In this document: positions 1-11,611 of the stretch, piece by piece
Layout: every line of letters begins with the position of its first letter
Numbering within the stretch: the stretch's first letter is position 1
DNA from: Prillingera fragicola
Taxonomy: Eukaryota > Basidiomycota > Tremellomycetes > Trichosporonales > Trichosporonaceae
NCBI GenBank assembly: GCA_002335605.1
Contig: BEDY01000001.1
Coordinates: 620,001-684,000, forward strand
Direction of reading: 5' to 3'
Length of the DNA: 64,000 nucleotides
The notes under the pieces: generated by a model
What the model was told of the DNA's origin: nothing
The model's input: only the letters and a program-made list of their open reading frames with translations
The model's database searches: none
Position numbers and translations under genes: made by a program

Positions 1-2680
1 ATGCTCCGTCCAAATCGCAAGCCATTCGGCGGCTGCCAGTCAGCGGCCACCGGGCCGTGACGGCACGCGGAGGAATTATGGTCTGGGGAAGACATCGGCT
101 GCCCGCCGAGCACCGAGCGTGGCAGCCGCGCCGCCCACCCCCCCGGTGAATCCGCTCCAACCCCGAGCAAGCATGCAATGCTGGCAGCTTAGCACTGCGG
201 CGTTGCGGGGCGGAGCCCGCTGGGCTGCGCGCCAAGAAATAAAAGCCCCGGCCAGCGCAGATCGACAGAGACTTCTGCAGAAACGCCGTACCGTCGTGGT
301 ACCACATGAATTCGTGCGTCGTCATTAACACCCCGGCGTGTCAACGAGCTAGAGACTAGGCGCCAGAGCCAAACCTTATGGCCCAGCTGGGAGCGCAGTG
401 GAGCAGAGCAGAACATGTGCACCGTATTGCCACCTTTTCATGACCTAGATCCGTGCGCCGTGCAGAACCACACCCAGTTCAACGGCGGCGGCCGTAGTAG
501 AGTGATCTGAAAAGATGCGACATTGGATGCGCTTTCTCGGCACCACCGCCTATTCCCCGTTGACAGGTCCGTTTGATCCGGACCTGCGCAGCAGCAAGAC
601 GCGCTGTATAGGCAAAACGTTCCCGCTCCGCGCTCGAATGAGTCACTCTACGCGCGCCGACTATGGAGCGTTTGCACGTATGTATATTCTCCATATCAAA
701 GGCAAGGGCAACAGCAGCAATCGCACGCGTGCGCGCGCAGGTTTAATTCCTTAAGCATGTCCCGGGAGGCATAAGGGCAGCGCGTCCCCGAGGTCCCTCG
801 TTGTTTTCGCGCCTGCCGTTATCTGCATTCCAATTCATCGGTACACTGTGCAGCAGGCAGGAGCGACAGGGGCAAGGGAAAAAGAAGAGGTCATGACGGG
901 TGGGAGGGATCTGCATACATGCCAGCTGCCAGGTTGCAAGCCAGCCATAATTCCAACCAACACCTACTAGTAATATCTCGGGTTAAAGCTGGTGGAAGTT
1001 GGTCGGATGATCGGCCGTACACTGGCGAGTGGACACCACCGCTGAGCAGATTATTTCTTTCCCCTGGCGATGCATGCAACGTTAACCGAGTGGACATAAC
1101 AGAGCTGCACCATGCGCTGAGAGACCCATGAGGTGCAAGCGAGACCGGTATTGGTGCATGCAAGCAGCTTAGAGCAGCAGCAGACAAGCTTTTGGTCTCT
1201 GTTGCTGGGCGGCGTGCGGCGGCGGCTTTTGTCCCTGGGTCCCACCGGCGTCCTTGGACCCTGGATCATCCTCCAGCCAGGAGAGAGGCTGCCTCGGCAC
1301 CTCCTCACTCGCCTCACCCACCGCCGTCGTCCCCCGCCCCACCTGCCACCCAACCCAACCTTTGACACCTTCCTCACTACCTCTTCTCTTTCCCCAACCA
1401 AAGTACCTGCTGGACCGCCAATCCTCAGCCTACCTCCTCCTCTTGCATCGGCACCACTACCTCGGACACGTGCATCCACCGCTCAAAGGCGCGTCGATAC
1501 AACCACTCCAACCCCACCAAACCAAACTCTCAACCAGAGCCGCCGTACGCGCAATTCGTCCTTCCCCCTGTCTCCGTGGGAACACCCATCTCGTCTTCAG
1601 CCCCCGTTCAGAGGCACTTTTCCAAGCATCCTCCATCGCCAGCATTGTTCTTGCATACGTTATCAACACCTGTAGCTTGTGAATCGACTCTTTAGTGTCT
1701 CTGGAGAACCGCGCGAGCTGTACACGGCCGATCACGCCGACCCCTCGCCGTGCTGTCATCGCTGGCTCAAGACGCGCTCTCTCGACCGTAAAAACCTCGT
1801 CCAGACGAGCTCATTGACAGTGTGCACCGCGTCGCACACGGTATTGTGAAGAGAAACGCGGTTACGACGCTCGTGGATCGACACCGAACGAGGCCCACGC
1901 GCTGCTGAACGTGCCCTCCCTCGCAAGTTGGTGTAAATCCAGTGTTGGGACCATCCTTCTTTGCTCCATCGCAAGGAACCAACCACGCGTAGACTTTGGT
2001 GCTAGCGACCATTACGGGCAACCAGGTACGCCATCTCGTGATCACTTGGTCAGGCTGTTCTCACGTTTCCAGTCTGCTTGTCATCACCACAAGTGACGCC
2101 GACAGGCCCACCTTGCAACACAACGGTCCCCGCTACAAACTCGGTGACGTCCGGCTTCCCCGCGTAGGACGCCCATCCAACGCCCCACGTCCGTCGACCA
2201 CGTCCACGGTTCCCCTCGTAGCTGCCATCCACAAAGGGGATCCGCACCCTCCTGTACGCGCGCATCGCAACCCCTCGGCCTACACCAAGGAGCGCATCAA
2301 GCTTTGAGGCACACAACTCGACTGCGTGATAAGCTAGGCCCCGTCACAGGTCGCGCATCTCCATTCAACCACCCCCACCCACTCTTCATTCTTCTCATCC
2401 ACAACCGCGAACGCACAGCCTCGAGCCACGATATTAACTGGCAAGTGATCCGTTCCCAAAAAAGGCGCATCTCTTTTCAGCACCCATTGCGCTCGCATCG
2501 TTGCTCCAGATAGAGGTGTGATTTCTGTTCCCAGACAGAATCCATCTTCTCATCCGCTTGGGTTTTTGATCAACCTTGGTGTCGCGCGTTCTCGCAGCTG
2601 CGACATCATTTCGCCTACGTGCAGCGTCGCGCGTGAGCACGATTAGGACGGTTCATTGAGTCGAGGCCCTGGCGATAAAC
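1..2680. other. Long promoter/leader region, no gene recognised
   Basis: No open frame here has plausible codon use, introns or a recognisable domain. The stretch from about 1210 to 1640 is strongly pyrimidine-rich on the plus strand, as is common for fungal core promoters and leaders. Because the next plus-strand gene codes for a LisH/poly-Q regulator and has a leader intron at 2681-2766, much of this region is probably its promoter and long untranslated leader. The left window edge may also hide the end of a neighbouring gene. Confidence 0.5.
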
Positions 2681-2766
2681 GTGAGTAGCACCACCATCGT
2701 CGTCGCCCACCATTTCATTCTTTACCTTGCAACCAACGCCCTGCGAAGTGTATGCTAACAACTCAG
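2681..2766 (+). other. Probable leader intron of the LisH regulator gene
   Basis: The donor GTGAGT lies at 2681 and the acceptor TAACAACTCAG ends at 2766, with a CTAAC branch site at 2755-2759. The upstream ATG at 2752 would lie inside this intron, so the first translatable ATG after splicing is at 2770. This decides the start chosen for the gene. Confidence 0.65.
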
Positions 2767-2769
2767 GCC

Positions 2770-5700
2770 ATGGCCTTGCCCCATCCGCCAATCATACATC
2801 AAGCACACGCGTCACCTGCCGTGCCCCATCAACCCCCGCACCTCATGCAACAGCCTGGACAGCCAGGTCCCTCGGGGATGCCAATGCAGATGGCCCAGGG
2901 TTATGCCCAGCCCTACGCCAACATTGGCGTGGCAGCAAGGCCTCCCCAGCCTGGCATGCCTCAGCAGGTCGGATTGTCTCCTCAGGCAGCCGCCCAGATG
3001 CAGGCCCAGCATCGCCAACTCCAACTCAATCAGCAAGCCCAGTTAGCGCAACAGCAAGCTCAGGCTCAAGCCGTGGCAGCCGTTCAGCAGCAGCAGCAGC
3101 AAGCAGCTCAGCAACAACAGGCTCAGCAGCAGCAGGCTCAGCAACAGCAAGCCCAGCAACAGCAGGCTGCAGCTCAGCAGCGCGCCGCCATGGCCCAAAA
3201 TGCTCATCACATGTCCCCCTCTCCTCATCTCCAACACCAATTCCCCGTAAATGGACCCGCACCAGGTGTTCATCCTCATCAATACCACCCCCCTCAAGCA
3301 GGAATGCCAATGGCAGCTCAGGCAAGGCCTGCCGGGCCACAGATGCGCCCTCCACGACCTGGACAAGTTCGCCCGCCACCACAGCCTGGCATGGTCCAGC
3401 AGCACCCTGGCTTCCAGCAGCACCCAGGTATGCAGCCGGGACAACAGCCGGGGCAGGCCCAGCATCCCGGACATGGACAGATTCCAATGGCTCAAGCAGG
3501 GCAACAATCGACACCTCAGCCACAAGGAACTCCAATCATGGCTTCCGCCGCCCACGTGCACCCCCAGCAGCCCGGAGCCGAGCATCAGATGGCCCAAGGC
3601 TTCGACATGTCGCGTGCTGGATCAGTCCAGTCGCAGATTGGCGGTGCCCAGGTTCGCGATGCTGATGCGTTGTGAGTGTACTCAACTTTGTATTTACTGC
3701 ATATCACTAACCGCCGGCTACAGGTTACGGCCATATATTCTCGATTACCTAGTTAGGCACGAAATGCCGTCAACTGCGCAAGCCTTCCGCAACGAGGCGG
3801 GCATTGGAGAACAGCCTGTTCCCATACAGGTGGCTCCCAAGGGTGTTTTGACAGAGTAAGCACCTCGAAGGATGTTTAGTAGCCTTTTGCTGATTTTCTA
3901 GGTTGTGGACTGTCTTTTGGGAGCTCGCAATGGTCGGAAAAGGCTTGCAAGCGCTCAACAGCCCTATGGCGTACGGCGAGGTGAGTGCCACGTTGCGTCA
4001 ACACACTTGGGCTGACAATGCAGGCCTTGAATCGTTTGCGGCAGATGAGGGCCCAGCTTGTCACACCCAGTGCCCAGCAGGGCCAGTTTCCCGGTGGCAC
4101 TCCCGGGACTGTCCCCCAGCGCATTACCAGTCAGCAGTTTCTCGACATGAGGCATCAGCAGGCGGCTCAGCAGGCAATGGCTGCCCAGGCTCAGGGCGGT
4201 ACGTTGACCATGCAGCAGCAGCACGTCCTGCAAGCTCAGCAATTGCAGCAGCAGCAGCAGAACGCCATCCTGCAGCAGCAGCAACAGCAACAAGCTCAGC
4301 AACAGCAGGCGCAGCAGCAACAGGCTCAGCAACAACAGGCCCAGCAGCATCAGGCCCAGCAACAGCAGGCCGCCGCTCGCTTCGGACAGCAGGCCGGAAA
4401 TCCTACCGGCTCGCCCGCCCAGCAAGGTCGTCCTCCAGCTCCTGGCCAGCACCCCCTGTACGCAACGCCTCAGCCTGCGCACATGGTAATGCAGCCTCCT
4501 GGTGCTCACGCCGCCAACCACCCGTCGCCGATGGCGCCGTCCCCGCGCATGGCTCCTCAGCACGCCAACGTCATGCCGTCACCGCATCAGAAGCACATGC
4601 GGCCACCAGCCAGCCTCAGTGCGGGAGGAACGCCCACAATCATGCCGGGCATGACCCCCCAGCAGCACGCAGCTGCTGCTGCCGCCGCCGCCGCTGGAAT
4701 GCAGCAGCAGGCAGGTGGTGCCTTTATGCACCCTGCCACCCCTCAGACTGCCGCCAGCCCCGCTCCGCCATTGACGCCTCAGCAGCAACCTGCTGTCGTT
4801 CACCAGCAGCAGGGCATGATGACCGCTCAGCAGCAGGCTCAGGCAATTCAGGCGCGTGCCAATCAGCTCCAGGCTGAGCAGAACCAGCAGCATCAACAGC
4901 AGCACGCCGCCCAGCAGCAGGCCCACCAACAGCAGCAGGCTCAGGCGCAGCAGGCTCAACACCAGCAGCAGCAACAGCAACAGCAGGCTCAGCAGCAGGC
5001 GCAACAGCAGCAAGCTCAGCAGCAACAACAGTTGCATGCCCAGCAGCAAGCTCAGCAGGCGGCTCAACAGCACGCGCAACAGCAACACCACCAGGCCATG
5101 CTCCAGCATCAGCAACAGCAGCAACAGCAGCATCAGCAACAGCAACAGCAGCAACAGCAGCAACAGCAGCAACAGCAGCAACAGCAGCAACAGCAGCAGC
5201 AGCAGCAACACGCCCAGCAGCTCCAATCCCAAGCCAATGGCGGCCAGCCAATGACCCCCCAGCAGCACATGCAAATGCAGCAACAGCAGCAGCACATGCA
5301 GCAGGCTGCCAACCAGCTGTATGGGAGTTTAGGCTTGGGTCAGGTCAACCCGGGTGTTATGAACATGAGTGTTCAGCAGCTGGGTTTTACGGGGCGTGAC
5401 GTGAGCACCATGACAGAGGACGAAAAGGTGTGTACAGCAGACGAGAACAGGGAGCGAACAGGGAGCGAGCGTGCTGACAATGTAGCAACGCTTGATTCAA
5501 ACTTACCGACGAGCCCTTCAGGATTCGCAGCGTAGGCAGATGATGGGTGTCGCGTCGCAGCCTGGTGCTTCTCCCGCGGCGACCACGCCCCAACAATTTC
5601 AGGTAATGCCATCACAGCAACAACCTGCAGGCGCCGCGGGCCAGCAACGCCAGGTCAGTGGGCAGCCTCGACCGCACGGCGTGGCGTTTGAGGGATCAAC

Positions 5701-6623
5701 ACCTATGCAGGTGGGCTTTTATTTTACTCATTTACAGAAAGCAGTAGCTGACTTTCTGCAGCAGGGCGAGTCAAGCTCTGGTCGTGGAAACACCCCACCG
5801 GATCGGAAACGACAGCGCCGCAACTCTGGATCTGCTGCACCTAGCCCGTTCGTGCAGCCCCAGACATTACAGCCTGGTTTCACTCCCACCACGACTCCTC
5901 AGGGCATGATGCAGCAGCCGATGATGAACCATCGCCCTGGGATGAACGGGCAAGGGATGGATGGGCATAGCCCAGCGACCAGCCAGGTGCATCAGTCACC
6001 TCGCAATCCGCCACAAAACGGCGTCCCCGGCCAGGCGATGCAGCGGAACCAGAGCAAGAGTGGTGCCGGCGATGGAGCAATGCTTCCTCCGCAAAGCCCC
6101 GCCGCTGCTGCCATGGGAACGCCGCAGAACCCTCCTGGAAAGGTGGCCTTGACGCCCAAGATGCAGAAGGACGATTTGATTGTGAGTTCAATGAATGTGA
6201 TTGCTGTGTCCGAGCTAACGATGTTAGCGCGAATCGGCCACTCCTAAATCGCTCCGCAATTCACCAAACCACGGCCTAATGGCCTCTGCGGCCGACTCGA
6301 CCGGCCCGACTGCGTCCGCACACGTATTGACGCCTTCGCCGCCGACAGCGTCATCGTCGACACCGGCGAACGCTTCCAACAATGCCAACGGCCCAGTTCT
6401 GAACGGCATTGTTGGCGAGTCGGCCCAGCCGACCAACGCCAGCTCTGCCAACAATTCGCTGTCGTTTGGCTCAAACGAGCTTTTGAACGACACCGGCCTG
6501 TTTGGCTCTGATGGTGACCTCGACTGGATGAACAGCTTGACCGCTGGTTCAGACGGTATCGACTTTGCTCTCTATCTGGAGAACATTGGCGAGGACAACG
6601 AGGGTGAAGTGGGCATTGCTTAA
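2770..6623 (+). CDS. Glutamine-rich LisH-domain transcriptional regulator (Flo8/Som1-like)
   Basis: Exons: 2770-3671, 3724-3855, 3902-3980, 4024-5427, 5486-6181, 6228-6623. The last but one may contain a further in-frame 51-base intron at 5711-5761 (branch GCTGAC), giving 1185 or 1202 residues. A LisH dimerisation motif (LLRPYILDYLVRHEMPSTA) starts near residue 301 and is continued by exon 3 (ELWTVFWELAMVGKG). It is flanked by very long Gln/Ala/His/Pro-rich stretches, including a run of about 25 glutamines coded by mixed CAG/CAA near 5140-5208, and a basic RKRQRR patch. The C-terminus is acidic with DLDWMN. In fungi, LisH proteins of the Flo8/Som1 type act with cAMP/PKA signalling in adhesion and filament growth; the family is an inference from LisH plus poly-Q layout, so the exact orthologue is unsure. 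Confidence 0.8.
4867..5214 (+). repeat. CAG/CAA glutamine repeat tract in the LisH gene
   Basis: About 350 bases are almost entirely CAG and CAA codons with occasional GCT/GCC (Ala) and CAT/CAC (His). The purest part, near 5140-5208, is mixed CAA/CAG rather than a perfect trinucleotide run, which should make it more stable than a pure CAG repeat. On the minus strand it reads as long leucine/alanine frames, which are artefacts. Confidence 0.95.
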
Positions 6624-7365
6624 AACATACAGCTTGTCTTCTCGCTTTGTTTCGGTCGCCGCCGGCATCTGTCTTTTGTCAATGTAGCCCGAGGCCGTTT
6701 CCCCCTTTATCTCGGGTGTAGTTCGTGTCATCGCGCGAGGAGGCGCGCACTGTGTCCTGTTCTTGGTTCTCCGCCTCTACCCCTGTGTCTCGTCCGCGCG
6801 CTCGTTCGCACATGTCTTGTCCCCCGGCTCTTACCATTTGGGCCCCCAACAACCACCCCCCAAAACATTATTTCCAGCACATCGACTGCCATGGCCCCTC
6901 ATACCCCCTACACTCTACATTGAAACGCGCCGTATTGATATGCACCTTCATCTGCACTCTGCTGTTTCCGTATGGTTGTGGAAGATGGCGGCGTCCGTGT
7001 ACAATGCTGCATCAACTGATCCCTAAACCTCGGTAAACATCGTAGATGGGAGAAGTGATCGTGTGAGAGGCACGAATCTAGGGAGGGCAAGGTTTGCAGA
7101 CAAGACAGTTGAAGGGTCTGGTCCTGACATGTGATGCTGGGAACGCGAGCTGGAACTGGGAACGTGTGCGGGTACGGAGCATTGCGAGTGCAGATCGCCC
7201 TAGACCAAAGAGGAAAACGCGGCAGCAAAGTGCTCGACTGCAGCTACTACAGACAGTGGCTCCCGTGGCAGCCATGTTCAACAGGACCACTACGGCAGGA
7301 TTGTGATGATGAGATGTATGCGAAAATGCATTGTGTACAAGTCCTAGTTACTATGCACGGGTATG
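6624..7365. other. Convergent 3' intergenic region
   Basis: This lies between two convergent genes and presumably holds both 3' untranslated regions. I see no RNA gene, no conserved motif and no credible coding frame in it. Confidence 0.6.
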
Positions 7366-8414
7366 CTATGACGAGGCCGAGGCCTCGGGGGTGGCGAGCA
7401 CGCTCTGGAGGAACTCCAGGTCGTCCATCTCGTCCTCACTCTTGGGCTGCCCCTGGCGCTGCGCAGCGCCTGCCGGTGCGGCGGCACCAGTGCCAATGGC
7501 CGACACAAGGTCACCAGCAGCACCCTCGAATCCAGTGGCAACAGCAGCAGGCAGGCGCCACTTCTCGAGGTATTCGCGTCCGCCCGTAAACTCTCCACGA
7601 GGGACGGTCGCGGGGTTAACGTTCTGCATCCACCACGTTGGCTTGCGGTACTTGAACTTCGTGCGGGTGGCAGACGTATTCGTAACAGAAGAGTACTCAA
7701 TCTCGGCGGCACGGTCGAGGCGGCGCTCCTCAAGGTCGTACGCACGGTCCTGCGTGGTCAGCGATGGAACATCTCCGCCAACGCATCATCAAGACTTACC
7801 CATTCGTCGCGCTTGAAAATGGCGCCATAACTGCGTGCCTCGGCGGCAGCGGCCAGCGTCGCCATCTCATGTGCTGCGCGCAACTTGACAAACTCGGCGG
7901 TCGCCTTGGCGTAAGCGTCCGTGACGGACAGGCCAGCAGTCTCGTGCAAGTTGAGGGTAAACTGGATAGTGTCCTCAACAGTAGGGTACGCTCCACGCTG
8001 AGCAAGCGAGGTCCACGCCTTGCCGGTCACGGCGTGGTTTGCTCTAACCTCCTCGGCCTCGACGAGCGAGACGGGGCGGAGAGCCTCAAAGGGAAAGTCG
8101 GAGAAGAACTGGCGACGCACACGGTCGACCTCGTACATGATGGGGAGGGGCCGGGGCTTGGGCTCGCGATAATGTTTGACGTGGTGCGTGCGTGTCTTGC
8201 CCTCACGACGAGCATCCTCGCGTATGGGAGGCAGGTCACCGTACGCGCTCTTGTTGGGTCCAGGACGCGAACGAGCAATCGTTTGCCGAGGGGGGAGGAT
8301 GGGGGCGGGGTTGGCGAGCGCCGGGCCGTACCATGCGGGTGGGCGACTGATGAGCGTGCTCTGGATGAGTCGCGAGACGCTCGCGGGCACCTGCGTGGCG
8401 ATTTTACGGACCAT
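7366..8414 (-). CDS. RSM25: Mitochondrial small-subunit ribosomal protein mS23 (Rsm25 family)
   Basis: Exons on the minus strand: 8414-7800 and 7749-7366, with a 50-base phase-0 intron (donor GTAAGT, branch CTGAC, acceptor CGCAG). The 332-residue product begins MVRKIATQVPASVSRLIQS and then carries the typical mS23 N-terminal signature PAWYGPALANPAPILPP. The conserved middle (YPTVEDTIQFTLNLHETAGL) and WWMQNVNP block follow. The C-terminus, with an acidic DEMDDLEFLQSVLA, is less conserved. Role known for the family: a structural protein of the mitochondrial ribosome small subunit. It is longer than yeast Rsm25 (264 residues), as usual in basidiomycetes. Divergent from the transporter gene at 8827. 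Confidence 0.88.
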
Positions 8415-8826
8415 GATGGGTGAGTGGGGTGCCAGACTGTCGATTCAACAAAAGTCGGAACGTGCAGCAAGACGTGAGCGGAGATGCCTGCCAAACACAA
8501 AATCGACCTCAAATGCAGAGAAAAATAATGCCACGCAGATACCACGTGGGGACCTCGGTGACACCAAGTGGAGGTGGGTCTGAATCTTCGTTTAGAAGGT
8601 GGCTGACGCTCATGTAATCTTGGGCAGTCACCATTGCACACAAACGTCTAGACCTCGTCTTGACAGACTCTGTGTATAGCCCTTTTGACATTATTTGTTA
8701 TGACGCTGGGTCTCAACTAGCCGAGGCTCGTGCTCGACGCCCCTGTCCCCTTCACCGTACATCACTAGTGCCCACCATCAAGCCGCCCTCGATACTAAGG
8801 CCACTCCGGAATCGCGCTTTAACAAC
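8415..8826. promoter_or_regulatory. Shared divergent promoter, mS23 / transporter
   Basis: These 412 bases separate two divergent start codons. No clear TATA box or named binding motif was recognised. Confidence 0.4.
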
Positions 8827-10990
8827 ATGAGCTTGGACCAGCCAGAACATGGCATTGATGCCCGTAGCATTGTCACTTTGATTCTCTTCTTTGTCGTTAG
8901 TGAGTCTTAAACTAACGACAACGCGCTCACGCCAGATGCTCTCGTCATCTTTCCGTTGCGGATCCCGCTTCCGTTAGCCGTGGGCAACGCGGCGCGGCGA
9001 CTGCAGAGGGCAGTCTTTGCGCTTGATGATCCTGTTGACTCCTCTGTCGTGGCTGTGGAAGGAGGGGCCGTCGAGAGGGTATCCATCGTGGAGCAACTCC
9101 CATCTCGAGTGTCCTCTCGCGTCGACGACCAGCAGCCTGTGCCGTCTGCAGCTGCTAGCGGTGACGAGTCGTACCCGCCCTCTCGTGTTTTGCCACAGAG
9201 AAAGCGCCGTTCAAAATCTTACTTTGAGCTAGGTCTCGCAACAGCCCCCGTGGCTGGCGTCCTGCTTCTGCTTGCCAGCACCTGTGTGCCGGGTTCTGTC
9301 GTGCGAGGCGGTATCGTCGGCAGCGGTGGGGGCGTGCGGCCATATGACATCATGACATTGTTTTTGAGCTTTGTAAGTGCCAATGGATATGCTGGAAGCT
9401 GATCGCCCAGGCTTACATCTCATTGTCTCTCGACTGTACCGGGCTCTTGCGTTATCTGGCATTTCTCGTTGCAACAAAATCTTCGTCCTCGGGGCGAGTT
9501 CTCTTCTCTTCGCTATTTGCCCTCTTTGTTTTTCTTGCTCTTATCGTGGGCAACGATCCTATTGTGCTCAGCGGAACGCCATTCGTGGCTTACTTTACCA
9601 CGACAGCGCGCATTCGGCCACCAACAGCATTCCTGTTCGCCCAGTTCCAGGCAGCCAACCTGGCGTCAGCCTTGCTGGTGTCGTCCAACCCGACTAATCT
9701 CGTGCTCACCGCGTCCTTTCACATGTCCTTCCTGTCGTTCTCTGCCTGGACTGCCCTGCCGACAGTTGCCGCGGCTGTAGTTCTCTTCCCCACACTGTAC
9801 CTGATCTTCCATCGCCAGCTGCCTGAGACCATCACTCCACCAGCAGTCAACCCTCGCGACGCTCTCGTGGACCCTGTCGGCGCCATTTTCACCACCAGCA
9901 TTTTCATTTCGTCTATTATCATTCTCATTGCCCTGTCCGCTGTTGGCTTGCTGGAAGGTGTCGAAGGAGTTTGGACAGTGACTGCACCAGCAGCGTTGGT
10001 CGTCTTGGCGCGCGACTGCTGGTATGACATGAGCAAGCGCAAGGCTCGAGCACTCGAGACTGAAGGCAGGCGAAGCGCTATTGCCGTGGACAATACCGTG
10101 GAGATGACCGCAGTCGGCCCGTCTCGAACGCTGGACAAGGAACACGGCGAGGACACGTCCGACTCGGATAACGATTGTGCGGTTGCTGACGAGACCTTGG
10201 ACGTCACACCTGTCTCTCGGGCGGGGAGTCGGCCCGGACTGCAAGTAGAAGTTGTGGAGCTCCGATCATCGAGCCAGGCGATGAGGCGCAAGAGCTCGAC
10301 GGTGGTCCCCAATGAACGTCCAGCGTCTGCCAGCTTGCAATTGTCTCCTCCAGACAGTCCCAAGGCACACTCGACCACGGAGCTTCCTCTCCAGCCTGTC
10401 GTAGTGAAACACCCTCATCACCCCATTGCCTGGCTCCGTCATACCTTTCCCACGGCCAGCGTCATTGCCACCCGCCTTCCCGTCACCCTCCTCCCCTTCG
10501 CATTCAGCATGTTCATCCTCGTCGACGCCCTGCATTATACGGGCTGGGTCGGTGTCTGGTCCAAGTGGTGGGCAGCCTGGGCCCGCGCAAGCGGTACCGC
10601 AGGCTGTATCTGGCTCATGGGCGTCATCAGCGTTATTGGCTGCAACGTAAGTCTCTCATCAGTATATGACGCTGACAATAGATCTTTGGCACCAACATTG
10701 GAGTAACAGTCCTCATGTCCCGCATCCTCGTACAGTGGCGTGACAGCGCACACCCCTCAAACAGGTCACTGTACGGCTCGGTGCTCGCCCTCGCGATCGG
10801 CTCAAACTTTGGCGCCTACTCGTTCACGTTCAGCGCCTCTCTCGCCGGTCTGCTGTGGCGCGATATTCTGCGGCAAAAGGGATTAGCCGTCCGAGCTATG
10901 GAGTTTTTGCGCTGGAACGCCCTGCCACTCGCAGTCACTATGTCTGTCGGGTGTCTTGTGGTCGGCGCAGAGGTTTGCGTCATGTACTGA
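8827..10990 (+). CDS. ArsB/NhaD-like (ion transporter superfamily) membrane permease
   Basis: Exons: 8827-8899, 8936-9372, 9411-10646, 10682-10990; 684 residues. The protein has about eleven hydrophobic segments in two halves separated by a long hydrophilic loop (about residues 390-510) rich in Ser, Asp and Glu. The first half carries SSNPTNLVLTASF and the second FGTNIGVTVLMSRI, the paired Asn/Thr hairpin motifs typical of ArsB, NhaD, DASS and other ion transporter superfamily members. A following GSNFGAYSF motif fits the same fold. Substrate cannot be read from sequence: arsenite, sodium/proton exchange or organic anions are all possible. No arsenic-resistance genes lie nearby, so an arsenic role has no context support. 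Start chosen because exon 1 begins a short hydrophilic tail followed directly by the first membrane segment, which is split by the first intron. Confidence 0.82.
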
Positions 10991-11238
10991 GGTCATGTGG
11001 TGTGATGGACATTGAGTTACGCGCGGGTACGGTGCGGGACTGGGAGATGGGAGGCATGAGGTGCTTGTTAAACATAGATAACACTAGCTAGATCAGGGCT
11101 ATCATTGTGAGACACATCTGAGACACGGTTGGTCATCCCGACAACACATATGTTGGCATGCAGAAAAAGAATAAACACATTCAAAAGGGTTCTGCATCTG
11201 CGTTTCTGCTCTGTGGACGGGCAAGAAGCATGCACAGC

Positions 11239-11243
11239 AAAAA
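11239..11243 (-). terminator. Pol III terminator of the tRNA-Arg gene
   Basis: A run of five T on the minus strand lies 5 bases after the 3' end of the tRNA gene, as expected for RNA polymerase III termination. Confidence 0.75.
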
Positions 11244-11248
11244 GTGAA

Positions 11249-11328
11249 GGTCACGACGGGGATCGAACCCGCGATCTCCTGATTTACAGTAATCGTAGTC
11301 AGACGCCTTGCCATTGGGCCACGCGACC
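11249..11328 (-). tRNA. tRNA-Arg(ACG) with a 9-base intron
   Basis: Reading the minus strand from 11328, a GGTCGCG/CGTGACC acceptor stem (one G-U pair), D arm with GG, anticodon stem TCTGA/TCAGG, five-base variable region and T arm GCGGG-TTCGATC-CCCGT all fold. The mature tRNA would be 71 bases plus CCA. The anticodon loop CTACGAA is interrupted after position 37 by nine extra bases at 11284-11292; removing them restores a perfect seven-base loop with anticodon ACG (11296-11294). The A box and B box (GGTTCGATCC) are intact. Confidence 0.93.
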
Positions 11329-11611
11329 TTGATATTTTGTTTGTCTGGTCCTACCTATGTCCGCCACCAAATGCTCACTCTTCTGCACAATGTGTGATAT
11401 ACGATGTGGGATAGTGTCGCTCGCATGGTCAAGTCTATGGTCTATGGCCTCCTTCCCATGCTCGAACCGCTGGTTAGGTGACCGTGTGCCCCACGGTCTT
11501 CTCTATTTTACGGCTGCATTCAACGACAATGTTCGCTAGTGCTGCTGCTTCGACTACTGATTCTGGGCTCTGTACGAGCCTTTTCAGATGGGGAGCGACG
11601 GAGGTGCTCGC

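Noticed and set aside
1051..1675. Overlapping open frames on both strands in the first 2 kb
   Set aside because: Low-complexity Arg/Gly or Pro/Thr/Ser readings of a pyrimidine-rich promoter tract; no family features.
4579..5295. Long Leu-rich open frame on the minus strand
   Set aside because: It is the reverse reading of the CAG/CAA glutamine tract; no start context, introns or domain.
11249..11328. Reading the tRNA as tRNA-Tyr(GTA) because of a CTGTAAA string
   Set aside because: The anticodon stem cannot pair in that reading, while removal of nine bases gives a perfect Arg(ACG) loop.
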